In this document: positions 7,567 through 18,323 of the stretch, piece after piece
How positions within the stretch are numbered: the first letter of the stretch is position 1
Layout: each line of letters opens with the position of its first letter
Assembly (NCBI RefSeq): GCF_013464915.1
Contig: NZ_RAVT01000038.1
Location: 79 to 39,618 of the forward strand
Direction of reading: 5' to 3'
Length of the DNA: 39,540 bases
Source: Stenotrophomonas maltophilia
Lineage (GTDB): Bacteria > Pseudomonadota > Gammaproteobacteria > Xanthomonadales > Xanthomonadaceae
Program-made: the position numbers and the translations under genes
The notes under the pieces: model-generated
Database searches by the model: none
Seen by the model: the letters and a program-made list of their open reading frames with translations, nothing else
What the model was told of the DNA's origin: nothing

Positions 7567-8220
7567 CTAGGCCAACAGCGTCGTCAGCTGTGCCGGCTCG
7601 CGGGCCAGCTGGCCCGCACCGGCCTCAGTGAGTTCGGCTTCACCACCAAAGCCCCACAGCACGCCCACGCTTCGCAGACCGTGGTGGCGCGCGCCCTCGA
7701 TGTCCATGCGGCGGTCGCCGATCATCCAGCACTGCACGGGCTGCACCTGCAGGCGGCGCAGTGCCTCACCGACCAGTTCCGGCTTGTGGCTGCGCGAACC
7801 GTCCAGGGTCGAACCGACGATCTCCTCGAACAGTCCACCAAATGGCAGGTGGGCGAGGATGCGGCGCGCGTGTGGCTCGTTCTTGGCAGTGACCACCGCC
7901 AGGCGGTGGCCACGACCATGCAGCGTGCGCAGCGTGTCTTCAATCTGCGGGTATACCGTGTGCTCGCGCCAACCTTCGGCATCGAAGCGCTCGCGGTAAT
8001 AGCCCACCGCCTGCTCCACCCGCGCCGGTTCACCGAACAGCGGCGCGAAGGTGGTGCGCAGCGACGGACCGATCCAGCCCAGCAGCGTTTCCTGCGCTGG
8101 CACCGGATGGTCCATCTTCCGCAGCGCGTAGGCGATGCAGGCGGTGATGCCCACCTGCGAATCGATCAGCGTGCCGTCCAGGTCGAAGAACAGGACATCC
8201 TTGCCGTGGGCGGCACTCAT
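7567..8220 (-). CDS. HAD-family hydrolase, phosphoglycolate phosphatase-like
   Basis: 217 residues with the four haloacid dehalogenase motifs: FDLDGTLID (nucleophile Asp13, acid Asp15), VVTAKN (motif II), the KPELV lysine region (motif III) and [12 protein letters not shown] (motif IV). The helical cap between motifs I and II gives subclass I, as in Gph and YjjG-like 5'-nucleotidases. Its ATG overlaps the pgk stop as ATGA, so translation is coupled to pgk. This suggests a housekeeping role near glycolysis, such as removal of a damaged or toxic phosphometabolite; that is inference from context. The substrate cannot be read from sequence. Confidence 0.88.
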   Translation of the reverse strand: MSAAHGKDVLFFDLDGTLIDSQVGITACIAYALRKMDHPVPAQETLLGWIGPSLRTTFAPLFGEPARVEQAVGYYRERFDAEGWREHTVYPQIEDTLRTLHGRGHRLAVVTAKNEPHARRILAHLPFGGLFEEIVGSTLDGSRSHKPELVGEALRRLQVQPVQCWMIGDRRMDIEGARHHGLRSVGVLWGFGGEAELTEAGAGQLAREPAQLTTLLA

Positions 8221-9392
8221 GCGCCGCGCGCGTCGAGTGCCGCTACTGCCGGCAGGGTCTTGCCTTCCAGGAACTCCAGGAACGCGCCGCCACCGGTGGA
8301 GATGTAGCTGACGTCCTTTGCGATATCGAACTTGTCGACTGCCGCCAGGGTGTCACCGCCGCCCGCGATGGAGAATGCGGGCGAGCTGGCGATGGCGCGG
8401 GCCAGTGCTTCGGTCCCCTTGCTGAAGGCCTCGAACTCGAACACGCCGACCGGGCCGTTCCAGACCACGGTGCCGGCCTTTTCGATCAGCTGCGCGTACT
8501 GCGCGGCGGTCTGCGGGCCGATATCCAGGATCAGATCGTCTTCGGCAACGGCGTCGACCGCCTTCACTTCCGCGACGGCGTCGGGCAGGAACTGCTTGGC
8601 GGTGACCACGTCCACCGGCAGCGGGATGTCGGCGCCACGCGCCTTGGCATCGGCCACGATCTTCTTCGCGGTATCCAGCAGGTCCGGTTCGTACAGCGAC
8701 TTGCCGACGTTGTAGCCGGCGGCGGCGATGAAGGTGTTGGCAATGCCACCACCAACGATCAGCTGATCGACCTTGCCGACCAGGTTGGCCAGCAGTTCCA
8801 GCTTGGTGCTGACCTTGCTGCCGGCGACGATGGCCAGCAGCGGCTTGGCCGGTGCATCCAGCGCCTGCGCCAGCGCGTCCAGCTCAGCCATCAGCAGCGG
8901 ACCACCGGCAGCCACCGGCGCGAAGCGGATGACGCCGTGGGTGGAGGCCTGGGCGCGATGCGCGGTACCGAAGGCATCCATCACGAACACATCGCACAGC
9001 GCGGCGTACTTCTTCGACAGGGCTTCATCGTCCTTGCCCTCGCCGACGTTCATGCGGCAGTTTTCCAGCAGCACCAGCTGGCCCGGCTGCACGTCGACGC
9101 CGTCGATCCAGTCGCGCACCAGCGGAACCTCGCGGCCCAGCAGTTCGGACAGGCGCGCCGCCACCGGTGCCAGCGAGTCGGCTTCGGTCCATACGCCTTC
9201 CTTCGGGCGCCCCAGGTGCGAGGTGACCATCACTGCCGCGCCCTGCTCCAGCGCGCGCTTGAGCGTCGGCAGCGAAGCGGTGATGCGCTGTTCGGAAGTG
9301 ATGCGGCCATTCTCGATCGGCACGTTCAGATCCTGGCGGATCAGCACGCGCTTGCCGGAGAGGTCGAGGTCGGTCATGCGGACGATGGACAT
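8217..9392 (-). CDS. pgk: Phosphoglycerate kinase
   Basis: 391 residues, the usual size. It transfers phosphate from 1,3-bisphosphoglycerate to ADP. Motifs: [11 protein letters not shown] near the N-terminus, SHLGRP, the [11 protein letters not shown] stretch (substrate-binding residues), the hinge, and the nucleotide-binding GGGDTLAAV plus STGGGAFLE near the C-terminus. I chose the ATG at 9392 because xanthomonad Pgk proteins begin [11 protein letters not shown]; a TTG two codons upstream is less likely. The HAD phosphatase gene overlaps by 4 nt. Upstream is a repeat-rich spacer with a TACAAT -10-like element. Confidence 0.96.
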   Translation of the reverse strand: MSIVRMTDLDLSGKRVLIRQDLNVPIENGRITSEQRITASLPTLKRALEQGAAVMVTSHLGRPKEGVWTEADSLAPVAARLSELLGREVPLVRDWIDGVDVQPGQLVLLENCRMNVGEGKDDEALSKKYAALCDVFVMDAFGTAHRAQASTHGVIRFAPVAAGGPLLMAELDALAQALDAPAKPLLAIVAGSKVSTKLELLANLVGKVDQLIVGGGIANTFIAAAGYNVGKSLYEPDLLDTAKKIVADAKARGADIPLPVDVVTAKQFLPDAVAEVKAVDAVAEDDLILDIGPQTAAQYAQLIEKAGTVVWNGPVGVFEFEAFSKGTEALARAIASSPAFSIAGGGDTLAAVDKFDIAKDVSYISTGGGAFLEFLEGKTLPAVAALDARGA

Positions 9393-9441
9393 GGGCAACT
9401 CTTTGGCTCAGGGACGGGATGCCGGTGTGCGGCAGACGGCC

Positions 9442-9447
9442 ATTGTA
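9442..9447 (-). promoter_or_regulatory. Putative -10 element of pgk
   Basis: TACAAT on the minus strand, 50 nt before the pgk ATG. No convincing -35 hexamer is visible; bases upstream are very GC-rich. Confidence 0.4.
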
Positions 9448-9499
9448 TCGGGTGCGGGTGGTGGGAGGGCCGATGCCTGCGGCAGGCAGAGGCGCACAG

Positions 9500-9511
9500 C
9501 AACAGCAACAG
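9500..9511 (-). repeat. CTGTTG hexamer tract (2 units, minus strand) after element copy B
   Basis: Two CAACAG units on the plus strand read CTGTTG x2 on the minus strand, downstream of copy B in its own orientation. Compare 236-253 for copy A. Confidence 0.5.
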
Positions 9512-9552
9512 CCAGAGCCAAAGCGCTGGCGCCTTGTGATGCTGTGGGTGGG

Positions 9553-9654
9553 CCGGGGCGGTGCGGGCTGGCAGGGGACGCCGTAAACCCGTCCTTGGGG
9601 GCTTAGCCGCGCCATCCATGGCGCGGATACCCCTGCCAGCCCACACCACCCCGG
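9553..9654 (-). repeat. Structured repeat element, copy B
   Basis: On the minus strand a 25-nt arm (9654-9630) pairs with 9577-9553. At the two positions that are not Watson-Crick, the bases are U and G, so an RNA of this strand would be fully paired; the opposite strand would have C-A mismatches. The 52-nt core between them has an inner hairpin GCGCC-ATGGAT-GGCGC (9609-9624) and the conserved AAGCCCCCAAGGACGGGTT, then TACGGCGT. CTGTCGAGA precedes the stem and CTGTTG hexamers follow it. It lies upstream of pgk, pointing the same way as pgk. Confidence 0.85.
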
Positions 9655-9725
9655 TCTCGACAGGTTCATGTGGCGGAGCGGATGGCAAAGGCAGAAGCGG
9701 TTTCTGATGTCGGTTGGAAAAGGAA

Positions 9726-9766
9726 GGGGTCAGATCCGTTTTCCTGCGGAAAACGGATCTGACCCC
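9726..9766. repeat. Perfect GGGGTC...GACCCC palindrome between element copies B and C
   Basis: Two perfect 19-nt arms (GGGGTCAGATCCGTTTTCC and its complement) around TGC. It sits in the middle of the divergent pair of structured elements. The remaining parts of 9655-10023 show no credible gene: open frames there run through the repeats. Confidence 0.85.
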
Positions 9767-9850
9767 GATGGCCGTCGAGCGAAGCGACCCGCTTCCGCTC
9801 TTGCTCTTCTTTTTCTCTTCCGTGGGTGGACGCACACGGAAACCGTCAGA

Positions 9851-9954
9851 GGCCGGGCGGGGTGGGTTCGCGGGAGTGTCTGCGGCATGGATGCCGCGGC
9901 CAAGCCCCCAAGGACGGGTTCACGGCGTCTCCCGCGAACCCACCCCGCCCGGCC
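9851..9954 (+). repeat. Structured repeat element, copy C
   Basis: A perfect 26-bp stem (9851-9876 with 9929-9954) encloses the 52-nt core 9877-9928. Its inner hairpin is GCGGC-ATGGAT-GCCGC (9882-9897), followed by AAGCCCCCAAGGACGGGTT and CACGGCGT. GTCAGAGG directly precedes the stem and two CTTTTG hexamers (9963-9974) follow. It points away from copy B and toward the 3' end of the convergent DUF3999 gene. Confidence 0.85.
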
Positions 9955-9962
9955 AAGCGCGG

Positions 9963-9974
9963 CTTTTGCTTTTG
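9963..9974 (+). repeat. CTTTTG hexamer tract (2 units) after element copy C
   Basis: Two tandem CTTTTG units plus a partial third, located as the CTGTTG tracts are after copies A and B. The hexamer sequence differs by one base but keeps the period. Confidence 0.5.
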
Positions 9975-10023
9975 CTTTGCACGACCAACCCCACCCACGA
10001 GGGGCTGCGCCGTTCGCCGGAAC

Positions 10024-11400
10024 CTACGCCGAAGGCGCCGGCTTCTGCCGAAGCAGACTGACCGCCAGGCCGCCAACAACCAACACACCCAGCCCCAGCA
10101 ACGCCCACAGCAGCCACGCCTTCCAGTCACGTTGCGGCTGCAGCGCCGCCTCACCGGCCAGCGGCTCCGGGCTGCCTTCCAGGCGCGCCAGCGTCGGCTG
10201 CCACGACGGGTCATTGCGCTGGCGCAGCTCCTCGATCAGCACACCGATCGGCGCCTCCATCCTGCGCGCAGTGCTGCTGCCCACCGCCAGCGCATAGGGC
10301 GCCGCGCCCTGGCTCAGGAACACCAGCACTTCCGGCTGGTAGCCCAGGCGCAGGGACGGCGCAGTCGCGGTTTCTGCAGGGTTCGCGACCAGCTTCCAGT
10401 AGCGGTCGCGATGCACGCCGCCCAGTGGCTGCGCCGCTGACTGCTGCCGCGGGCCCTGTGTGCCCTGCTGCAGCTGGTAGGCAATCCACGGCGCACTGCG
10501 GCGCTGCCACTCCGCACTTTCGTCGTCGCGGCTGAACAACGTCCACTGCACCAGACTGTTGTCGGTGCTGGCCACATCCGCACGGGCCACCGGGAAACGG
10601 CCATCCATCTCGAAGGTGTATTCACCCTTGCCCTTCGAGGTGGGTTCCAGCGACAGCCACTCCCATGGCAGCGTGGCCGGCGCCGGCGGCAGCTCGGCCA
10701 GTACGCTGCGCAGCGTCGGCAGGCGTGCATCGCCCTGCGCCAGCACGCGCAGGTAGCGGGCCTCGCCGTCCACCTGCAGACGGCGCTGCAGCAGGCGCTT
10801 GCCAGCTCGCTGCAGGTCGACCAGCGGGATATCACGCCCGATCGGACGCCAGTGCTGCAGGTCGTCGCTGGCATCCAGCTGTACCTGTGCCTGCAGCGGC
10901 TGGCCACTGTCGGCCCAATCCAGCACCAGGGCTGCCAATGGCTGCTGGCCGAGCACGCTGGCGTCGATCAGCCAGCCCCCCTGCCCGTTCGCCACTGCAC
11001 CGCCACTCACGCGTGCCTCGACGCGACGCACGCGGCCATCGGTATCGCGCTCGGTCAGCAATTGCAGATCGTTGCGCTGTGCTTCGGCCAGCGGCGGCAG
11101 TGCGAACCAGGGCAGTTCACGCTGTACCGGCGGCTGCGCCAGCGGCTGATCGGGCGCCAGCAGTGCAGACGGCAACGATTGGCCAGCGGCGTTGAACACC
11201 TGCAGATCGCTCAGGTCCGCGGTACCGGCGCGACGGTAGATCGCCGGCTCCAGCACAACGCGATAGGCACCGGACTGCGCGCTGGACAAGGTCAGCGGCC
11301 ACTGTTCGGCGTACTGCGTGCGGTAATCGGCGGCCTGTGCCGCGACGGCGGCCAGCAGGCCGAACATCGCCGGCAGCAGCGCCCTGCTCCACGTCTTCAT
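10024..11400 (-). CDS. DUF3999 family periplasmic protein with C-terminal membrane anchor
   Basis: 458 residues. A signal peptide (about 1-23, ending AAQAA) is followed by a long beta-rich region containing the strands and YRVVLEPAIYRRAG start typical of DUF3999. The C-terminus has one transmembrane helix (about 426-448) and a short basic tail. The ATG at 11400 overlaps the stop of the upstream DUF2339 gene (ATGA), so the two are translationally coupled. DUF2339 and DUF3999 genes are often neighbours, suggesting one envelope complex; the function is not known. A longer open frame upstream is only a shadow of the DUF2339 gene. Confidence 0.85.
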   Translation of the reverse strand: MKTWSRALLPAMFGLLAAVAAQAADYRTQYAEQWPLTLSSAQSGAYRVVLEPAIYRRAGTADLSDLQVFNAAGQSLPSALLAPDQPLAQPPVQRELPWFALPPLAEAQRNDLQLLTERDTDGRVRRVEARVSGGAVANGQGGWLIDASVLGQQPLAALVLDWADSGQPLQAQVQLDASDDLQHWRPIGRDIPLVDLQRAGKRLLQRRLQVDGEARYLRVLAQGDARLPTLRSVLAELPPAPATLPWEWLSLEPTSKGKGEYTFEMDGRFPVARADVASTDNSLVQWTLFSRDDESAEWQRRSAPWIAYQLQQGTQGPRQQSAAQPLGGVHRDRYWKLVANPAETATAPSLRLGYQPEVLVFLSQGAAPYALAVGSSTARRMEAPIGVLIEELRQRNDPSWQPTLARLEGSPEPLAGEAALQPQRDWKAWLLWALLGLGVLVVGGLAVSLLRQKPAPSA

Positions 11401-14066
11401 TGCTTTTCCTCCACGGTCGGCGCCGCGCTGGGCGGTGCCGGTGCCAGATAACCCACGACGGTGCACAGCAGGCCGTAGGCGATGAACGATGCGATGCCCA
11501 GCAGGTTGCCCAGGTGCTGGCGATCGACAATGACCAGCTTGGCCAGCACCACGCCCATCAGCACGGCACCGACCATCCACAGCACGCGCTGGCCGCGGCG
11601 TGAACCCCATACCCAGGCGATCACGCCGAGCACGCTCCACAGCACGGTCAGGCTGGTCTGCGCCAGGCTGAAGCGCATCATCGACGCGTTCCACGACAGG
11701 CCGCCCCACTGATGCACGCCATGCAGCACCACGCTGGTCAGCGCAACGAACGTTGCCAGTGACAGCAGCGGCATGCGGATACCCAGCAGTGCCTTCGGCG
11801 CCTGGTCGCTGTACAGCCAGCGCGCAAGCAGCAACAGGCTCAGCCACTGCCCGAGCTCGGCCGGGTTCAGCACCGGCAGCCACAGCAGCGGGGAAGCATC
11901 GCCCGGCAACAGCTGGCCCAGCAGCCAGCCGATCGACAGCAGGCCGAACAGCACGCACTGCAGCGGCGTGCGCACACGGTCGAACGCTGCGCCAAGGGGC
12001 CAGCGCAGCGTGTTCCAGCGCCACAGCGACAGCGATGCCATCAGCAGCCACGGCAGGGTGACCAGCAGCAGCGTCCACCCCTGCGCCAGACCGGCCTCGC
12101 CACCGCCCCACAGGGCCAGCAGCGAAAGCAGGGACGGCCACAACAGCCACCACAGGAACTGCGCGATGCGCGCCACGCTGTCACCGCCCTGGCGCAGGCA
12201 CAGCAGCGTGCGCACGCCGAGCACGGCGAACACCGCCCAGGCCAACGCACCGTAGCCGGCGAACGGCTGGTGGTGCGCGTCGCTCTGCATCAGCGCCAGC
12301 GGGAAGCCCAGCGCCAGCATCGCCAGCGCGGTCACGCCCAGTGCACGCGCTGGCTGGCGGCGCTGCATTTCGGCGGCCAGCCATGCGGTGACCGCAGCCA
12401 GCACCAGCAGCGCGTCCACTTCGATGCGATACGGGAAGAAGCGGGTGATCTCGTGCACCAGGCCGCCCAGCCACCACAGCAGGCCCCACAGGTAGTAGAC
12501 CAGTGCGACCTCATGGCGCGGCCGGCGCTGGTAGCTCCAGGCGGAGGCGAAACCTGCCAGCGCCAGCAGCAACGCGCCGATGGCGGTCGGGTTGAGCAGG
12601 AAGCGGGCATCTTCAAGCCAATGATCGGCGCCGGCCACGAAGGCGAACGCGGCGCCCATCTGCAGCAACGCGCCAGACACCTGCGGCAGCCAGCGCTTCT
12701 GGCGCAGCCCCAGCCAGGCCAGGCCGGCACCTTCCAGCGCGAACACGGCGCCGGTGGCGCGTGCCGACAGCGCCAGCGGCACCGCCAGCGTCGCAAAGCC
12801 CGCCGCCAGCACCGCATGCGACTGCGCCAGCACGGTGTACGACGCACGCCGGATCAACGCCCACGCCAGCACCGCGTAGACCGCGGCCAGGCCCAGCGCA
12901 CACAGGGCCAGCGTCATCGGCTGCTCATGCAGCATGCCGGCCTGCAGCGAGAACGCGACCAGCGGCGTACCGAACACCAGGCTGCCATCGACCAGGTCGC
13001 GGCGGCCGGCCGGCTGCCGGCGTGCGTAGAGCAGCGGGATCAGCAGGTAGAAGGCAAAGAACAGCAGCAGGAACGGTTCGGTACTGCTGAACTTGTCCGG
13101 GGCGTACTGCAGCACGCCCCAGAACGTACCGATGCCGAAGGTGAAGGCGAAACCCAGCAGGTTCAGCGCGCGCCACGGGCGGAACCAGGCGATGGCGAAG
13201 ATGCCGGCGTTGAGGACCGCGTAGTAGCTGAACAACCCCACGTGGTTGCCGCTGCCGGTGGACAGCCACAACGGCGCCATGAAGCCGGCCAGGATGCCCA
13301 GCACCGCCAGGGTGCGCGAGTTCTGTACCACCGCCAGCACGCACAGGCCTGCCACCAGCGCGATCGAGCTGACGAAGGCAAAGCCCGGGGTGACCAGCTC
13401 GAATCGCTTGAAGGCGGCAAAGATGGTCAGCAGCAGCACGCCGATGGCACCGCCCTGCAGCGCCAGCGCGAACATGCGCCTGCGTTCGCGCTGGTGCCAG
13501 CCGAAGGCCAGCAGCCCCAGCGCACCCACGGTGACCCCGGCCAGGCGCAGTTCGATCGGCAGCACCAGCCAGCCCTGGTCGCTGACGTACTTCAGCAGCG
13601 CGGCGACACCGGCCAGCAGCACCAGCATGCCGATCTTGACCGGCACGTTGCCTTCGGTGAACCAGCGCTTGACCGCACCGATGCCGCGTTCGATGACGTT
13701 TGGCAGCACCGGTTCGGCCGGCAGCGGTGGCGCCACCGGTACCGGCGGCGGCGTGACCGGACGGGGCGCAGGCGTCTCGGCAGGCGGGGCTTCAGGCGCC
13801 GGCGGCTGCGGCGGTTGTGGTGCCGCCGCAGCGACCGGCCGCAGGAACGGAGGATCGGTGCTGTCCGAGGGCGTCGCCAGCGGCCGTGCGGGCGCCGCGT
13901 CCGTTGCGGCGGCAGCGTCGGCGGGCCGGGTGGCAGGGGCGGCCGCCAGCGCGCTTTCCAGCGCGGCCACGCGGCGGCGCAGGCCGGCGATCATCACCAG
14001 CGCCACCACCAGCAGCAGCGGGATGGCCAGCAGGACCAGTACGACCAGGGCGATCAGAGCTTCCAT
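11397..14066 (-). CDS. DUF2339 family polytopic membrane protein
   Basis: 889 residues. One N-terminal membrane helix (about 3-27), a short coiled segment RRRVAALESALAA and a Pro/Ala-rich linker (about 45-115) precede a very long hydrophobic region with more than 20 predicted membrane helices filling the rest. This architecture is that of DUF2339, an inner-membrane family of unknown function. It starts at the ATG at 14066. DUF3999 follows with a 4-nt overlap. No catalytic motif is evident; the linker is low-complexity and encoded by very GC-rich DNA. The pair sits between gapA and pgk but need not relate to glycolysis. Confidence 0.87.
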   Translation of the reverse strand: MEALIALVVLVLLAIPLLLVVALVMIAGLRRRVAALESALAAAPATRPADAAAATDAAPARPLATPSDSTDPPFLRPVAAAAPQPPQPPAPEAPPAETPAPRPVTPPPVPVAPPLPAEPVLPNVIERGIGAVKRWFTEGNVPVKIGMLVLLAGVAALLKYVSDQGWLVLPIELRLAGVTVGALGLLAFGWHQRERRRMFALALQGGAIGVLLLTIFAAFKRFELVTPGFAFVSSIALVAGLCVLAVVQNSRTLAVLGILAGFMAPLWLSTGSGNHVGLFSYYAVLNAGIFAIAWFRPWRALNLLGFAFTFGIGTFWGVLQYAPDKFSSTEPFLLLFFAFYLLIPLLYARRQPAGRRDLVDGSLVFGTPLVAFSLQAGMLHEQPMTLALCALGLAAVYAVLAWALIRRASYTVLAQSHAVLAAGFATLAVPLALSARATGAVFALEGAGLAWLGLRQKRWLPQVSGALLQMGAAFAFVAGADHWLEDARFLLNPTAIGALLLALAGFASAWSYQRRPRHEVALVYYLWGLLWWLGGLVHEITRFFPYRIEVDALLVLAAVTAWLAAEMQRRQPARALGVTALAMLALGFPLALMQSDAHHQPFAGYGALAWAVFAVLGVRTLLCLRQGGDSVARIAQFLWWLLWPSLLSLLALWGGGEAGLAQGWTLLLVTLPWLLMASLSLWRWNTLRWPLGAAFDRVRTPLQCVLFGLLSIGWLLGQLLPGDASPLLWLPVLNPAELGQWLSLLLLARWLYSDQAPKALLGIRMPLLSLATFVALTSVVLHGVHQWGGLSWNASMMRFSLAQTSLTVLWSVLGVIAWVWGSRRGQRVLWMVGAVLMGVVLAKLVIVDRQHLGNLLGIASFIAYGLLCTVVGYLAPAPPSAAPTVEEKQ

Positions 14067-14150
14067 TGCGTGCTTCCATTGCGTTCCCGCGCCCCAGCGG
14101 CAGCGGTCGACCGGCCCATGCTACGACAGGGCTGGCCCCATAAACGACGA

Positions 14151-14169
14151 ACCCCGGCCAGGCCGGGGT
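14151..14169 (-). terminator. Hairpin after gapA
   Basis: Palindrome ACCCCGGCC-A-GGCCGGGGT 23 nt beyond the gapA stop. The T-rich tail is weak (GGTTCGTCGTTTA on the minus strand), so it may be an inefficient terminator. Confidence 0.55.
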
Positions 14170-14191
14170 CCGTGTGCGATCTTCGCCGGCC

Positions 14192-16221
<2,030 letters not shown>

Positions 16222-16251
16222 AGAAGCATGAACGGCCCGCCTTTCAGTCGA

Positions 16252-17379
16252 TTACTGATCCGGCGCCACTTCCACCCGGTTGCGGCCGCTTTCCTTGGCG
16301 CGGTACAGCGCTGCATCGGCGCGTGCCAATGCCTGCTCCAGCGTATCGCCACCATCGTCATGCCAGCGCGCGACGCCGATGCTCACGCTCACCACCGGGG
16401 CCGCATCCGAATCGGCATGCGCGATCGCCAGCGCCTGCACCTGTTGCCGAAGCTGCTCGAACGGTGCGGATTCCGGTTGCCCTGGCACCCAGTGCCCCAG
16501 CGCCACGAACTCTTCGCCGCCGTAGCGCGCGACCACCGAGTCGCTACCGCGCAGCTGCGCGGCCAGGGTGGTGGCCACCGCATGCAGGACGGTGTCGCCG
16601 GCGGGATGGCCGTGGTGGTCGTTGTAGCGCTTGAAGTAGTCGATATCGATCATTGCGATGCGCAGCGCGCCGCGCGCATGCGACGTGCGCAGGTAGCGCT
16701 GGAAGATCTGGTTGGCCTGGCGATCGAAGGCGCGTCGGTTCAGCAGGCCGGTCAGCCCATCGTGGTTGGCCAACGCATCCAGGCGTTGCTCGGCCCGCCA
16801 GGTGGCGCGCGTCTGCCGTTCGGAAATATAGCTGCCGACAATGCCGGCCAGGTTGCTGGCCAGCACGAACATCACGCTCTGCAGCATCTGCGCCCAGTGC
16901 CGGCCCACCTGCAACTCAGCCAGCACGAAGGCCAGCGCGATCAGGGTTCCGGTCAGCGTCGCCACCCCGAAACGCAGCCCGCACAGGAAGTAGTTCAACA
17001 ACAGGAACAGGCTGATGCCTTCGTAGGGGTAGTTCACGCCGGCACGGTGCGCGGTCCAGATCATGGTCACCAGCGCCAGCCCGCTGACCAGCACAACGCT
17101 GCCGCCCAGCCACTGCAGATGGCGCCGCAGCACCGGCACGAAGGTCAGCGCGACGCCCAGCAGCAGCACCGGCAGCAGAACGAACAGCCGCCAGCGCAGC
17201 ACCGGCGCGTGCACGTCCGGCGGCAACCAGCGGGTATCGAGCACTGCAAAGCCCAGCGAGAACGCGCCTGCCACGGCGCAGGCCCAGCGCATGCGCCAGA
17301 CCACCTGGGCATTGAACGCGTCGGCAAATCCGTCGTCATCCGGATGACCGACCATGATGCGCCTGTCCGTGATCGCCAT
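16252..17379 (-). CDS. Membrane-bound GGDEF diguanylate cyclase
   Basis: 375 residues. About six membrane helices (roughly residues 30-200) lead through a short helix into a GGDEF domain (about 205-370). The signature is GGEEF at 287-291, so cyclase activity making c-di-GMP is expected. DGLTGLLNRRAF and the metal-binding DIDYFKRYND are intact. An RxxD (RGSD, 277-280) sits where the inhibitory I-site would be, but with six rather than the usual five residues before GGEEF. I chose the ATG at 17379, preceded by GGGGGAGGGG; the frame stays open far upstream through the antisense of the nuclease gene. The input signal is unknown. Confidence 0.88.
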   Translation of the reverse strand: MAITDRRIMVGHPDDDGFADAFNAQVVWRMRWACAVAGAFSLGFAVLDTRWLPPDVHAPVLRWRLFVLLPVLLLGVALTFVPVLRRHLQWLGGSVVLVSGLALVTMIWTAHRAGVNYPYEGISLFLLLNYFLCGLRFGVATLTGTLIALAFVLAELQVGRHWAQMLQSVMFVLASNLAGIVGSYISERQTRATWRAEQRLDALANHDGLTGLLNRRAFDRQANQIFQRYLRTSHARGALRIAMIDIDYFKRYNDHHGHPAGDTVLHAVATTLAAQLRGSDSVVARYGGEEFVALGHWVPGQPESAPFEQLRQQVQALAIAHADSDAAPVVSVSIGVARWHDDGGDTLEQALARADAALYRAKESGRNRVEVAPDQ

Positions 17380-17487
17380 CAGCCCCTCCCCCGCGTGTAC
17401 CCGGGTCACCCTAGCGGCCGATGCATCAAGGCTGTGTGGCGGACACCCGGCCCGGTAAAGCCCGCGCCAGCCCCACACCGCTAGAAT

Positions 17488-18312
17488 ATGCGCATGAAAG
17501 CCCTGCACTCCCTGTTCCTCGCCGCCGCCCTGGCGCCGGCCCTGCTGTCCGCTTCCGCCCCGGCCCATGCCTGGGGCGCGCAAGGCCACCGCCTTGTCGC
17601 CGAGGTCGCCGACGCCCGCCTCAACCCTACCGCCCGTGCCGAAGTGGACCGCCTGCTGGCCACCGAGCCAGACGCGACCCTGGCCAGCATCGCCCCCTGG
17701 GCCGACCAGCTGCGCGCCAAGGATCCCGGCCTGGGCCGACGCTCGGCCGGTTGGCACTACGTCAACATCGCCGAAGACAACTGCCATTACGAAGCACCGA
17801 AGCACTGCAAGAGCGGCAACTGCATCGTCGAGGCCCTGAAGGCACAAAGCGCCATCCTCGGCGACCGCAGCCTGACCGACGGCGAGCGCCTGCAGGCGCT
17901 GAAGTTCGTCGTGCATCTGGTGGGTGACATCCACCAGCCGATGCATGCCGGCTACGCCCACGACAAGGGCGGCAACGATTTCCAGCTGCAGTTCGGCAAC
18001 CGTGGTACCAACCTGCATTCGCTGTGGGACAGCGGCATGCTCAACACCCGCAAGCTGGACGATGCCGGCTATCTGCCGCTGCTGCAGAGCCAGCGCGCGC
18101 CGAAGCTGGCGCGCCAGTCCAACCCGCAACGCGACCCGCAGACCTGGGCCGAGGCCAGCTGCCGCATTTCCATGCAAGCTGGCGTTTACCCAGCCACGCG
18201 TAAAATCGGTGACGAATACACCGAGCGCTACCGGCCGCTGGCCGAAGCGCAGCTGCGACTGGCCGGTGAGAACCTGGCGCAGTTGCTGAACCGCGTGCTC
18301 GGCACGCGCTGA
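17488..18312 (+). CDS. S1/P1-type zinc nuclease, secreted
   Basis: 274 residues with a signal peptide cut before Trp29, which becomes the N-terminal zinc ligand. In mature numbering all nine ligands of the P1 family are present: Trp1, His6, Asp45, His62, His115, Asp119, His125, His149 and Asp153. The family binds three zinc ions and degrades single-stranded nucleic acids, with 3'-nucleotidase activity; a close relative from S. maltophilia has been studied. The start could be the ATG at 17488 or 17494. TAGAAT sits at 17482-17487, directly before the first ATG, and there is no Shine-Dalgarno, so a very short leader or leaderless start is possible. The metallo-beta-lactamase gene follows 11 nt after the stop. 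Confidence 0.93.
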   Translation: MRMKALHSLFLAAALAPALLSASAPAHAWGAQGHRLVAEVADARLNPTARAEVDRLLATEPDATLASIAPWADQLRAKDPGLGRRSAGWHYVNIAEDNCHYEAPKHCKSGNCIVEALKAQSAILGDRSLTDGERLQALKFVVHLVGDIHQPMHAGYAHDKGGNDFQLQFGNRGTNLHSLWDSGMLNTRKLDDAGYLPLLQSQRAPKLARQSNPQRDPQTWAEASCRISMQAGVYPATRKIGDEYTERYRPLAEAQLRLAGENLAQLLNRVLGTR

Positions 18313-18323
18313 GGAGCGTTCCA

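Noticed and set aside
9668..10297. Open frame running through element copy C and into the antisense of the DUF3999 gene
   Set aside because: The coding appearance comes from translating the repeat (it gives a KPPRTG-like peptide in all three copies). Changes between copies preserve pairing rather than amino acids.
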